Of a stretch of 64,000 nucleotides of DNA, positions 17,340 through 25,789 are shown piece after piece (position 1 is the first letter of the stretch; every line of letters starts with the position of its first letter). The stretch is from NCBI GenBank assembly GCA_002508705.1, contig DAYL01000018.1, positions 108,438 through 172,437 of the forward strand, given 5' to 3'. Both the position numbers and the translations under genes were made by a program. Under the pieces are notes generated by a model. It worked only from the letters and a program-made list of their open reading frames with translations. It had not been told where the DNA came from and searched no databases. The stretch is from Methanoculleus sp. UBA374 (GTDB lineage Archaea > Halobacteriota > Methanomicrobia > Methanomicrobiales > Methanoculleaceae).

Positions 17340-18029
17340 TTATGTACAGACTATGGAATCGGCCGCCCCAAGGTCCTGTCGTGTGAACGCAATGATGCAA
17401 TCGGGATTTTCTCCCGGGGACGGAGTCCCCTCCGTCCTCTGATGCGGGGTGATCGTGATGGTGTACCAGGATGCTTCCGGGCCGAACACGACCTCTTTCA
17501 TCGGGCGGAATCTCCCTCCCGAGACTTCATAGAGCCTTCCATGGGTCTCGTTGTACTCCGCTCCGTACATATTTATACCCGCGAGCAGTGTCATGCCCCG
17601 CTCCCGGAAGGGGATATCTTCCAGAGTGATGGCGTCGACCTCCCGTAAGAGGGCGAGGGGATGTACCCCCTGCATAGGGTGGTCAATTTTCTGCGATTTG
17701 ACGGCCACGGTTCCGTCCGGCCCTACGTACGCCTCGTAGACGTGCCGCTCGCCGTTTTCCTCCCCGTAAAAGAAGAGCCATATCACCCGGATCGCGCCGT
17801 CCCCGGCGATGTCGGTCTCCAGTTGCAGTAGCACTGCCGACTCGTTCTCGACGCCCGTTTCCTCAACGGCGATCTCCCAGAGGTGGAGGACGGCCGGGTT
17901 GTACGCCGGGGACCTGAGACGGGTGATGTTCTCGATACGCGCAACGTCCGGGCTCTCCGGCAGGACGAAGAAGTGGATGCAAACATAGATGAACGCCATC
18001 CCCACGATAACGATAAGGATCTTTCTCAT
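17340..18029 (-). CDS. anchored or secreted protein, lineage-specific paralogue family A
   Basis: 229 residues: one N-terminal membrane helix (about 4-24, basic start MRKILIV), then a soluble extracytoplasmic domain. It is a clear paralogue of the protein at 49909-50601; both share ...HLWEIAVEETG.ENESAVLLQL, HPLA..RE and YNETHG.LY...G..RP.KE..F. I recognise no known family. The conserved central part may bind a ligand, but no catalytic motif stands out. It sits downstream of a decayed regulator gene; the other paralogue also lies next to an intact regulator of the same family, which suggests a functional link. Confidence 0.65.
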   Translation of the reverse strand: MRKILIVIVGMAFIYVCIHFFVLPESPDVARIENITRLRSPAYNPAVLHLWEIAVEETGVENESAVLLQLETDIAGDGAIRVIWLFFYGEENGERHVYEAYVGPDGTVAVKSQKIDHPMQGVHPLALLREVDAITLEDIPFRERGMTLLAGINMYGAEYNETHGRLYEVSGGRFRPMKEVVFGPEASWYTITITPHQRTEGTPSPGENPDCIIAFTRQDLGAADSIVCT

Positions 18030-18078
18030 GATTCAGGTCGCTCCGGGTCGACTGTAAAGTTTCATTGCGGCACGAAGA

Positions 18079-18279
18079 TCAGACCGGTTCTTTTCTTGCA
18101 GTACGCTCATCCACGAACCGCACGATGATGCTGCCGAAAAGCAGGACGAAAAACAACCACCGAAGAAGGGAATCGGCGCGGATGTCGAGGATATAATCCC
18201 GGTAGATATTGACCCCGAGGAGAACCGCAGCAAGGGCGAGCATCAATTTCCAGAGATACGAGAGGTAGTTGCAGAGCAT
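18079..18279 (-). CDS. small membrane protein
   Basis: 66 residues with two predicted membrane helices (about 8-23 and 38-55) and a basic tail (ERTARKEPV). The ATG at 18279 is preferred; a TTG at 18288 is also in frame. A TATA box (GGTATATAG, 18354-18362 on this strand) lies about 75 bp upstream. The gene lies between a family A anchored protein and the ABC-2 permease cluster. No function can be given. Confidence 0.5.
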   Translation of the reverse strand: MLCNYLSYLWKLMLALAAVLLGVNIYRDYILDIRADSLLRWLFFVLLFGSIIVRFVDERTARKEPV

Positions 18280-18498
18280 GACCGTCAAAGGGTTTCGCCC
18301 GGTCGATCCGCGACCCGGCGACCGGTATCCATACCGGAGAGTTCGACGTTCTTCTATATACCCTTATGTGACGCGCCTCCTCACCAGGTTTTCCGGAGAG
18401 AATTTTCAACCGAAAATAGCCGCCGCAGGTCGAAAACAGGGCTCGGCGCCGAACGACAGGAGACGACCCGGGTACCGGCACCTCTCCGGGCGCCGACG

Positions 18499-18530
18499 TG
18501 TAGAGGGGTTTGAGAGAAGACGTAAATAAC
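18499..18530 (+). promoter_or_regulatory. secretome promoter box (copy 2)
   Basis: TGTAGAGGGGTTTGAGAGAA (18499-18518) is followed by the TATA element CGTAAATAAC (18521-18530). It lies 60 bp ahead of the type A permease start. An almost identical copy is at 23065-23096. Confidence 0.75.
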
Positions 18531-18589
18531 GTTACAGCCCAGTCTCAGGATAATAAGATCCAGGCGGGGGTCTTTATGAGGATGAAGGG

Positions 18590-19621
18590 ATGGCAACGGA
18601 ATCGACGATAACGGGGAAGGTGCGGGAGCGCCGGGTTAGCCGGGGGATGAAGGCGGAACGAGTCTTCATCGTGGCCCGGAAAGAATTCACCGACCAGGTT
18701 ACGGGCTGGCGGTTCCTGGTGATCCTCGCCCTGTTCCTCGCCATCGCCCTGGCGGGGACGTACAGCGGGGTCGTGAGCTACGAGAGGGAACTGGACCGGT
18801 ATGCCCAGGAACTGGAGGCGATGGACGACCGGTTCGATGAATCGGGGTGGATAATAATGCCCTCCAAACCGCCGGTCGAGAACGTTTACTCCTCGATGTT
18901 CCTCGTGCTGATCTCCTACGGGAGCCTCCTCGCCATCGCCGTCGGGTTCAACCTGGTCTCCGGGGAGAAGGAGTCCCGATCGCTCAAAAGCCTTCTCTCC
19001 CACCCGGTCTACCGTGACGAGATCATCAACGGCAAGGCGCTCGGGGGCGTCGCGCTGCTGGTACTCGTCATCGGAGGGGTGCTCCTCATCGCAACCGCGC
19101 TGCTCCTCGTCCTCTCGATCGTGCCCTCCCCCGACGACCTCTGGGTGATCCTGACCTATGCCGGCGTCACCCTCCTTCTCCTCGTGACGTTCTTCTCCAT
19201 CGCGCTTGCCTTCTCCACCCTCTGCCGGGAGAGCGGCAGCGCCCTGCTTCTTGCGGTGATCGCCTTCATCCTCCTCTCATTCGTGATCCCCTACGCCTTC
19301 GCGCAGATCGGCCCGGCGCTTATGATGGAAGAGCCCGACCCCGCCGCATACGGAGGGGACACCTCGTCGGAAGGCTTCCAGGCAGAGATTATGGCATACT
19401 ACGAGCGGCAGGATGTCATCACGAGCGCCAGAAACCTCCTCTCCCCGGAGATGGCCGTCAACAACTTGATCCAGACGGTGCACAACTCCCACAACTCTCC
19501 GGGAACGACCTTTGAAAACATGCTCGGCGAGATATGGTCGAGCGTGGTTGCACTGATCTTCTACCCCGTCGTCTTCTTCGCCATCGCATACGCGCGGTTC
19601 ATGCGGATGGATATCCGGTGA
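18590..19621 (+). CDS. ABC-2 type permease, type A (copy 1)
   Basis: 343 residues. After a charged N-terminus (KAERVFIVARKEFTDQVTGWRF) come one membrane helix, an extracellular loop (about 60-100) and five further helices, with the conserved KEKESRSLKSLLSHPVYRDEIINGKALGG-like segment (here GEKESRSLKS) typical of NatB/ABC-2 permeases. It is a paralogue of 23156-24166 and more distantly of the type B permeases. No ABC ATPase gene lies in this cluster, so the ATPase must be encoded elsewhere, or the proteins work differently. Translation may start at 18590 or at the internal ATG 18647 (MKAERVF), where the type B homologues begin. Confidence 0.85.
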   Translation: MATESTITGKVRERRVSRGMKAERVFIVARKEFTDQVTGWRFLVILALFLAIALAGTYSGVVSYERELDRYAQELEAMDDRFDESGWIIMPSKPPVENVYSSMFLVLISYGSLLAIAVGFNLVSGEKESRSLKSLLSHPVYRDEIINGKALGGVALLVLVIGGVLLIATALLLVLSIVPSPDDLWVILTYAGVTLLLLVTFFSIALAFSTLCRESGSALLLAVIAFILLSFVIPYAFAQIGPALMMEEPDPAAYGGDTSSEGFQAEIMAYYERQDVITSARNLLSPEMAVNNLIQTVHNSHNSPGTTFENMLGEIWSSVVALIFYPVVFFAIAYARFMRMDIR

Positions 19622-19698
19622 CCGAATGAAGGGTCCCGGGCTTCCTCTGTCGCACAGGAGGGGTCCCGTCGCTCACTTTCAGAAAGAGAGGGCGGATG

Positions 19699-19730
19699 TG
19701 TAGAGAGATGTGAGAGAAGAGATAAATATC
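19699..19730 (+). promoter_or_regulatory. secretome promoter box (copy 3)
   Basis: TGTAGAGAGATGTGAGAGAA followed by the TATA element GATAAATATC (19721-19730). It drives the leader and secreted protein gene that follow. Confidence 0.75.
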
Positions 19731-19744
19731 GTGAGGTCGAGGAA

Positions 19745-19926
19745 GTAGTGCGGGTGCCGGAATCGGGCATTCGTACAAGTTGTGGGGCGCATCATCCTGC
19801 CGTGAACTGCGGATGTGTGGCCCCACATGCCCGGAGGGCCACTAGAACTGTTGGCTGTCATCAGGGATAGCCGTTATGGTTCCACGGCCTCCCCGGGTAC
19901 GCATGAACAGAGGTGAAAAAAACATC
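19745..19926 (+). promoter_or_regulatory. candidate structured 5' leader RNA, copy L1
   Basis: Outer helix: GTGGGGC (19782-19788) with GCCCCAC (19820-19826), 7 perfect pairs. Inner helix: CATCC (19793-19797) with GGATG (19811-19815). Conserved CATGCCCGGAGG follows (19826-19837). GGCCTCC (19886-19892) can pair with GGAGGGCC (19833-19840) with one bulge. The ribosome binding site GAGGTGA is at 19910-19916, 10 nt before the ATG. Confidence 0.65.
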
Positions 19927-20388
19927 ATGAAACAGAAAAAGATGTTCGGACCGTATGCTGTTGCCGTCATCGGCCTGCTTCTCGTCTGCATGGCAGTGGC
20001 GCCGGTCAGCGCGGAGAACGGGCTGCATGCCGTGGCCATTGACGGGGGCTCGCTCCTGATCAATGAGGACGGAGGCATTGACTGCACTGCCACAGCTGAT
20101 ACGTACGTCGGCTCCTATATACCCGGGGTAACCTACCAGATCGAGGTGGATTGTGAATACAGGGATTATAATGTGGTAGTTGGACAAACGGCCCAATTCC
20201 GCTTGGAAGGGCCGGATGGGTCCGTAACCACGAAGTCCATTTTCGATGTCCCGCTTATCAATAACAACTGGCAGGGAACGTTGTCGATTCCCTTTACGCC
20301 CGCCAGTCCCGGTTCGTACCACTGGGAGATCGCGTGCAGTGAAGGTTCCGAGAGCGCTTCGGCCCGCGGAGATCTCATCCTATCATAA
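19927..20388 (+). CDS. secreted protein with Ig-like fold, lineage-specific
   Basis: 153 residues. A signal peptide (about 1-29, ending VSAENG) is followed by a beta-rich domain of about 120 residues that reads like a single immunoglobulin-like sandwich (GQTAQFRLEGPDGSVTTKSIFDVPL, PFTPASPGSYHWEIACSEGSES). There is no membrane anchor at the C-terminus, so it should be released or held by partners. It lies between ABC-2 permeases and a secreted peptidase; being a substrate or accessory of that system is a guess. A deleted remnant of a related gene survives at 24605-24660. Confidence 0.7.
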   Translation: MKQKKMFGPYAVAVIGLLLVCMAVAPVSAENGLHAVAIDGGSLLINEDGGIDCTATADTYVGSYIPGVTYQIEVDCEYRDYNVVVGQTAQFRLEGPDGSVTTKSIFDVPLINNNWQGTLSIPFTPASPGSYHWEIACSEGSESASARGDLILS

Positions 20389-20400
20389 GGATAACCCACG

Positions 20401-21948
20401 ATGGCGGCCGATTCCTCCTCTTCCCAATTTTTTGGCCTCTTCAATGCCGGGGCCCCGATTGTCGCCGCCCTGCTCCTCATTGTCACGGCGATACCTACCC
20501 CGGTATATGCCGATGACGCGGATTCACTAGCCGGAGCCATCGGGGTGCTCACCGACCACCGGCGGGTCCCCGGCCTCGACGACGGACCGGCTGCCGACTA
20601 TATCGCCGGGAGACTGGAGGAGTACGGCTACGACGTACAGCAGGAGACCTTTGCCGTCGAGACGGATGCGGGACCGGCCACGACCCGGAACGTCGTCGGT
20701 ATCAAGGAGGGCTCCGGGCCGGGGATCGTCGTCGTCTGCGCCCATTACGACGTCGACGGTCCCGACTGCCCCGGAGCGGACGACAACGCCGCCGGGGTCG
20801 CCGTGATGCTCGAGGTTGCCCGGGCGCTCCGGACGGAACCCCTGAATCGGTCGGTCTGCTTCATCGCCTTCTCCGGTGAGGAGGTGGGGCTTCTCGGGAG
20901 CGCCGACTGGCTGGAACGCCATGCAAACCTCCGCGAGGAGATCGTCGCGGCCGTCAACCTCGACTGCGTGGCGCGCGGCGACGAACTCCACATAGATACC
21001 CTGCCCCAGTACCGCTGGATGCTGGACGCAGTTCCGGAGTCCCCGGCGATCAAGACCGGACCGGGCCTTGGGGGCGACCACCAGCGCTTCTGGGAGCGTC
21101 ACATCCCCGCCGCCCTGATAACCGACACCAGCGGCTATACCCTGCGGCAGACCCGGAACGATACGCCCGAGACCCTGAACCTCTCCCTGGCGGCGTCCTG
21201 CACCGAGGCGGTGACCGGCATGGTCCGGACCCTTGCCGCCGCGGACGACACGACACCCCCGGCGGTGGAGGGCTCGGTCGACGAAGACGGGACGATCCGA
21301 TATGCCGTCTCCGGGCCGTCGATCACGCACCTCATCGTCGACGGGACGGACTTCGGGGTCCTCGCATCAGGGCAGGTCACCCTCCCCGCAGGCCCCCATG
21401 CCGTCCGGGTCGTCGCCTACGATGCGGCCGGGAACCGAGGAATCCTGGACCTGGAAGCCGATGTCCCGGATACCGGGCGCGACGCTCCGGGGTCCGGCCA
21501 TCAGCCCGGGGGCATCAGCATCCCCTGGAAGCGGACTGAAGAAGAACGCGAGAAGTACGGCATGCGAGAGTACGGCACGCTGTTTGTCCCCCTCTCCTAC
21601 GATTATCCGGGAGAGGCGGAGGCCGGGACTCGCGTCGACGGCTACGTGGACGGTATCCGGATCACCGGGCTTGAGGAGGGGCATGTCGTCGTCTACGCCC
21701 CGGGCAGCCACCGATACGAGGTGGTTGCGGCCGCCGCCGGAACCGTGGTCGGGTACGACGAGGATACGTTTCTCGTCAAACGCATGTATGACAGTCCCGG
21801 GGCTTACTACATCCGGGACAACTCTGTGCAGGAAGAGCCAATCCGCAAGGACCCGCTCCCTCTGGTTCCGGTCGCGTGTGTCGTCGCCGCCTCGCTCCTC
21901 GCCGTCGGGTATCTCTTCTCGCGGAGCATCGTCTCGCGGAGGCGATGA
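20401..21948 (+). CDS. M28-family zinc aminopeptidase, secreted and membrane-anchored
   Basis: 515 residues: signal peptide (about 1-37), M28 peptidase domain (about 42-280), an Ig-like region (about 285-360), a second soluble region, and a C-terminal membrane helix (about 489-508) with a basic tail. Zinc ligands and catalytic residues of the family are visible: H and D in VVVCAHYDVDG, D in GADDNAAG, the catalytic/ligand pair EE in FSGEEVGLLGS, D in VNLDC, and a final H in GDHQRFWERH. It should remove N-terminal residues from peptides outside the cell. It follows the secreted protein gene after 12 bp, probably in one operon with the next permease. Confidence 0.85.
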   Translation: MAADSSSSQFFGLFNAGAPIVAALLLIVTAIPTPVYADDADSLAGAIGVLTDHRRVPGLDDGPAADYIAGRLEEYGYDVQQETFAVETDAGPATTRNVVGIKEGSGPGIVVVCAHYDVDGPDCPGADDNAAGVAVMLEVARALRTEPLNRSVCFIAFSGEEVGLLGSADWLERHANLREEIVAAVNLDCVARGDELHIDTLPQYRWMLDAVPESPAIKTGPGLGGDHQRFWERHIPAALITDTSGYTLRQTRNDTPETLNLSLAASCTEAVTGMVRTLAAADDTTPPAVEGSVDEDGTIRYAVSGPSITHLIVDGTDFGVLASGQVTLPAGPHAVRVVAYDAAGNRGILDLEADVPDTGRDAPGSGHQPGGISIPWKRTEEEREKYGMREYGTLFVPLSYDYPGEAEAGTRVDGYVDGIRITGLEEGHVVVYAPGSHRYEVVAAAAGTVVGYDEDTFLVKRMYDSPGAYYIRDNSVQEEPIRKDPLPLVPVACVVAASLLAVGYLFSRSIVSRRR

Positions 21949-21979
21949 TATCGACCGTATGGTATAACAGAGGTAATCT

Positions 21980-22984
21980 ATGACAGCAGAACGAGTCTTC
22001 ATTGTGGCCGGGAAGGAGTTCACCGACCACCTCACCAGCCGGAAGTTCCTGGTGATCCTTGCGTTGTTCCTGATGTTAACCCTGCTCGGCATGCATCAGG
22101 GGATCGACCAGTACAACCAGAACCTTGAAACGTATAACCAGCAGCTGCAGGCGGCGGGAGACGCCGCCGGTCCGGCGGGGATGATGCCCGAGCGGCCGTC
22201 GATCCTGATCATCTTCCAGCAACTGGAGAGTTCGCTGATAGTCTTCGGCGGCGTCCTCGCGATTGCGATGGGGGCCGACCTGGTCTCGAAGGAGAAGGAG
22301 TCCCGGTCGCTCAAAAGCCTTCTCTCCCATCCGGTCTACCGTGACGAGATCATCAACGGCAAGGCGCTCGGGGGGATGGCCGCTCTCGGGGTCGCTCTTG
22401 TCGTCGCGTTCGCGCTCACCTTCGCCGTCCTCCTCGTCTTCTCGATCGTGCCGACGGCGGACGAGGTCAGCGCCGTCCTGATCTTCGGGCTCGCCTCGTT
22501 CCTGTTCCTGCTGGCGTTCTTCGCCCTCGCCCTCGCGCTCTCGGTCGTCGTGAAAGAGAGCGGGCATGCGGTGGTCTACGGTCTCACGCTCTTCTTCGCC
22601 TTCACCTATCTGTTACAGATGTTCGGGATGGTTCTTGCAGGCGCGGTTGCTGGAGACATACCGGAGAGACCGGAAATGCCGATGACCGTGGACGGGCGTC
22701 CGGTTGATGAAGTGGCATGGAAGGCGTACCAGGAAGAGTCCGGGCAGTACATCGAGGAGATGGAGGTTTACCAGAGCAAACAGCAATTCGTTACCGATAC
22801 GGTCTACCTCTTCTCCCCGATGATGACCTATAATGCCGTGGCCTCGACGGTTGCCTATCCCTCGGAAATGCCACCGGAGGAGGCGGCAAGCGCGATCTGG
22901 AGAAATCTCGCGGCTCTGATCGCCTTCCCGTCGGTCTTCTTCGCCGCCGCGTATGTTACGTTCATGCGGATGGACATCCGGTGA
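21980..22984 (+). CDS. ABC-2 type permease, type B (copy 1)
   Basis: 334 residues. It begins MTAERVFIVAGKEFTDHLTSRKFLV and shares with the type A permeases the block KEKESRSLKSLLSHPVYRDEIINGKALGG (about 108-136). About six membrane helices flank two extracellular loops; the second loop (about 210-265) is longer and charged. Its close paralogue is 24663-25682. The type A and B genes may form a heterodimeric channel. No ATPase is encoded nearby. Confidence 0.85.
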   Translation: MTAERVFIVAGKEFTDHLTSRKFLVILALFLMLTLLGMHQGIDQYNQNLETYNQQLQAAGDAAGPAGMMPERPSILIIFQQLESSLIVFGGVLAIAMGADLVSKEKESRSLKSLLSHPVYRDEIINGKALGGMAALGVALVVAFALTFAVLLVFSIVPTADEVSAVLIFGLASFLFLLAFFALALALSVVVKESGHAVVYGLTLFFAFTYLLQMFGMVLAGAVAGDIPERPEMPMTVDGRPVDEVAWKAYQEESGQYIEEMEVYQSKQQFVTDTVYLFSPMMTYNAVASTVAYPSEMPPEEAASAIWRNLAALIAFPSVFFAAAYVTFMRMDIR

Positions 22985-23064
22985 CCGGACGACGGGTCCC
23001 CGGGACTCCCCTGCCGCACAGGACGGATACAACCTCCCGCTTTCGGGGAGACGGCGGCCGGACG

Positions 23065-23096
23065 TGTAGAGGGGTTTGAGAGAAGACGTAAATAAC
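23065..23096 (+). promoter_or_regulatory. secretome promoter box (copy 4)
   Basis: TGTAGAGGGGTTTGAGAGAA (23065-23084) with the TATA element GTAAATAAC (23088-23096), 60 bp ahead of the type A permease start; nearly identical to copy 2. Confidence 0.75.
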
Positions 23097-23155
23097 GTTA
23101 CAACCCAGTCTCTGGATAATAGCCTCCGGGCGGGGGTCTTTGCGAGGATGAAGGG

Positions 23156-24166
23156 ATGGCAACGGAACCGATGGCAACAGGGGAGGCGCGAGAGCGCCGG
23201 GGGATGAAGGCGGAACGGGTCTTCATCGTGGCGCGGAAAGAATTCACCGACCAGATCACGGGCTGGCGGTTCCCGGTGATCCTCGCCCTGTTCCTCGCCA
23301 TCGCCCTGATAGGGACGTACGGCGGGGTCGGGAGTTACGAGAGGGATCTGGACCGGTATACCGAGGAACTGGCGGCGGTGGACGACCGGGTCGACGGACC
23401 GGAGCGGATGATGCCCTCGAAACCGCCGGTCGCGGACATTTACTCCTCGATGTTCCTCATGCTGATCTCCTACGGGGGCCTCCTTGCCATCGCCGTCGGG
23501 TTCGACCTGGTCTCGAAGGAGAAGGAGTCCCGGTCGCTCAAAAGCCTTCTCTCCCACCCGGTCTACCGGGACGAGATCATCAACGGCAAGGCGCTCGGGG
23601 GCGTCGCGCTGCTCGCCATCGTCGTCGGGGGGGTGCTCCTCCTCACCACCGCGCTGCTCCTCGTCCTCTCGATCGTACCCACCCCCGGCGACCTCTGGAT
23701 GATCCTGACCTATGCCGGCGTCACCCTCCTCTTCCTCGTGACCTTCTTCTCCATCGCGCTTGCGCTCTCCACCCTCTGCCAAAAGAGCGGCAGCGCCCTG
23801 CTCCTCGCGATGGTCGTCTTCGTCCTCCTCGTGTTCCTGGCCCCCTACGCCACCGCGCAGGTAGGCATGGCCTTCATGATGGAGAAGCCAGACCCCGCCG
23901 CATACGGAGGGGACACCTCATCGGAAGGCTTCCAGGCGGAGATCGCGGCATACACCGGGCAGATGAAGATGGTCGAGAGTGCCATCAACCTCTTCTCGCC
24001 GCAGATGGCCGTCAACACGCTCATCAACGGGATATCCAGCTCCCCGGGGACGACCCTTGACGATACGCTCGGCAGGATCTGGTCGAGCGTGGTGGCGCTG
24101 ATCCTCTATCCCGTCGCCTTCTTCGCCGTCGCGTACACGCGGTTCCTGCGGATGGATATACGGTGA
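23156..24166 (+). CDS. ABC-2 type permease, type A (copy 2)
   Basis: 336 residues, closely similar to the protein at 18590-19621 throughout, including the segment SKEKESRSLKSLLSHPVYRD and the loop with AYGGDTSSEGFQAEI. The N-terminal extension before MKAERVF differs in length between copies, so the true start may be the internal ATG at 23204. Duplication is recent enough that promoter and leader sequences are still alignable by eye. Function as for copy 1. Confidence 0.85.
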   Translation: MATEPMATGEARERRGMKAERVFIVARKEFTDQITGWRFPVILALFLAIALIGTYGGVGSYERDLDRYTEELAAVDDRVDGPERMMPSKPPVADIYSSMFLMLISYGGLLAIAVGFDLVSKEKESRSLKSLLSHPVYRDEIINGKALGGVALLAIVVGGVLLLTTALLLVLSIVPTPGDLWMILTYAGVTLLFLVTFFSIALALSTLCQKSGSALLLAMVVFVLLVFLAPYATAQVGMAFMMEKPDPAAYGGDTSSEGFQAEIAAYTGQMKMVESAINLFSPQMAVNTLINGISSSPGTTLDDTLGRIWSSVVALILYPVAFFAVAYTRFLRMDIR

Positions 24167-24386
24167 CCGGCAGGCGCGCACTTCCCACCGTGCGGAAGGG
24201 CGTGCCGACGATATCCCCGGATTTCAGCATCCGGGGCGAGTATGCACGGTTTTTGCCGGGTAATCTCTCATACCTGCGATCCGGAGGTCAAGGTATATTC
24301 CCACTGGAAACCGACCGGATCGCCGCCGGATGAATCAATAAACAACATACCAGGAGAATGCGGCGGCCTGGGTAGCGCGGCGACAG

Positions 24387-24414
24387 TTCTATGAAATGGA
24401 CAGAAATGTTAAGG
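24387..24414 (+). promoter_or_regulatory. degenerate secretome promoter box
   Basis: TTCTATGAAATGGACAGAAATGTTAAGG keeps the right half (TGGACAGAA) of the box and a weak TATA-like TTAAGG. The left half is decayed, in keeping with loss of the gene it once served. Confidence 0.4.
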
Positions 24415-24424
24415 ATAGGAACAC

Positions 24425-24604
24425 CGACGTCTCAATCGGTCAATATCGCGCGTGGTATCCCGCGGGGGCCGGGGAGTTCGATTGGTGTCGCACCCCGGCT
24501 CCCAACAGCGTGCCCGGAGGACAATACGGGTGTTAACTTTCATCAGGGATAATTGTTGCGGTCCCGGGATCATCCCGGGCACGCATGAACGAGGTGAAAA
24601 GATC
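24425..24604 (+). promoter_or_regulatory. candidate structured 5' leader RNA, copy L2 (diverged)
   Basis: It keeps the block GTGCCCGGAGGACAAT (24510-24525) and shares the whole 3' part with L1 (TCATCAGGGATA..., CGGG.ACGCATGAAC..AGGTGAAAA). GTGCCCGG (24510-24517) is perfectly complementary to CCGGGCAC (24575-24582). The two-helix part is strongly changed compared with L1. Confidence 0.5.
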
Positions 24605-24660
24605 ATGAGAAAACGAAAAAAAGATCGCCGGGCCGTGTGCCGCGACCATTGACGGGGGCA
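24605..24660 (+). pseudogene. deletion remnant of the secreted Ig-like protein gene
   Basis: It starts ATGAGAAAACG like the gene at 19927 (ATGAAACAGA) and ends with GCCGCGACCATTGACGGGGGC, which matches GCCGTGGCCATTGACGGGGGC of the intact gene. Nearly all the signal peptide is missing, and an in-frame TGA closes it after 15 codons. The type B permease begins 2 nt later. Confidence 0.7.
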
Positions 24661-24662
24661 GG

Positions 24663-25682
24663 ATGACGGGGATTCAGGCAGCGGAACGAGTCTTCATCGT
24701 GGCCGGGAAGGAGTTCACCGACCACCTCACCAGCCGGAAGTTCCTGGTGATCCTTGCGCTGCTCCTGATGTTTGTCCTGCTCGGCATGCACCAGGGGATC
24801 GACCAGTACAACCGGGACCTCGAAGTATATAACCAGCAGCTGCAGGCGGCGGAAGACGCCGCGGGTCCGGCGGGGATGATGCCCGAACGGCCGTCGACCC
24901 TCTTCGTCTTCCTGTACCTGGAGAGTTCGCTGATAGTCTTCGGCGGCGTCCTCGCGATTGCGATGGGGGTCGACCTGGTCTCGAAGGAGAAGGAGTCCCG
25001 GTCGCTCAAAAGCCTTCTCTCCCATCCGGTCTACCGTGACGAGATCATCAACGGCAAGGCGCTCGGGGGGATGGCCGCTCTCGGGGTCGCTCTTGTCGTC
25101 GCGTTCGCGCTCACCTTCGCCGTCCTCCTCGTCTTCTCGATCGTGCCGACGGCGGACGAGGTCAGCGCCGTCCTGATCTTCGGGCTCGCCTCGTTCCTCT
25201 TCATGCTTGCGTTCTTCGCCCTCGCCCTCGCGCTCTCGGTCGGCGTGAAAGAGAGCGGGCATGCCGTGGTCTACGGTCTCACGCTCTTCTTCGCCCTCAC
25301 CTATCCGCTGCAGATGTTCGGGATGGTTCTTGCGGGCGCGGTTGTCGGGGATATGCCGCAGAAACCGGAGATGCCTGCATGGACGGATTCTGAAGGAGTG
25401 AACCACGTACCGTACGATGAGGCGTATGAGGAAGAGTGCGACCGGTACGCCGCAGAGCTGGAGGTTTACCAGAATAAACGGCAATTCGTCACCGATATGG
25501 TCTACCTCTTCTCGCCGGTGAGAACCTATAGTGCCGTGACCTCGACGACCGTCCATCCTTCGGAACTGCCGCCGGAGGAGGCGGCAGACCGGATTTGGCG
25601 GAATCTCGCGGCGCTGATCGTCTTCCCGGCCGTCTTCTTCGCCGCCGCATACGTGAAGTTCATGCGGATGGATATACGATGA
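24663..25682 (+). CDS. ABC-2 type permease, type B (copy 2)
   Basis: 339 residues, nearly the same as the protein at 21980-22984 over the first 200 residues. The second extracellular loop (about 215-270) has diverged more (WTDSEGVNHVPYDEAYEEECDR). The N-terminus has four extra residues (MTGIQAAERVF) where the deletion joined it to the secreted-protein remnant. Because the leader L2 now sits directly upstream, this permease may have come under leader control. Confidence 0.85.
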   Translation: MTGIQAAERVFIVAGKEFTDHLTSRKFLVILALLLMFVLLGMHQGIDQYNRDLEVYNQQLQAAEDAAGPAGMMPERPSTLFVFLYLESSLIVFGGVLAIAMGVDLVSKEKESRSLKSLLSHPVYRDEIINGKALGGMAALGVALVVAFALTFAVLLVFSIVPTADEVSAVLIFGLASFLFMLAFFALALALSVGVKESGHAVVYGLTLFFALTYPLQMFGMVLAGAVVGDMPQKPEMPAWTDSEGVNHVPYDEAYEEECDRYAAELEVYQNKRQFVTDMVYLFSPVRTYSAVTSTTVHPSELPPEEAADRIWRNLAALIVFPAVFFAAAYVKFMRMDIR

Positions 25683-25789
25683 CCGGGCAAGAAGCCCGAA
25701 AACGGGCGGTTTCGGGAAGAGAAAAAAGGATGTAACGGCGATGCCGAGAAAGTAGTGCGGGTGCCACCGCAACAACAGAGAAACAGAAG

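Larger units (their letters stand above)
18473..22984. repeat. segmental duplication, copy 1 (permease A - leader - secreted protein - peptidase - permease B)
   Basis: This block is matched by 23040-25682. Both start with almost identical promoter regions and the type A permease, continue with a related structured leader, and end with the type B permease. The second copy has lost the secreted protein and the M28 peptidase by deletion. Confidence 0.85.
23040..25682. repeat. segmental duplication, copy 2 (shortened)
   Basis: It matches 18473-22984: same promoter, type A permease, related leader, then the type B permease. Between leader and type B permease only a short remnant of the secreted-protein gene remains, and the peptidase gene is missing. 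Confidence 0.85.
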
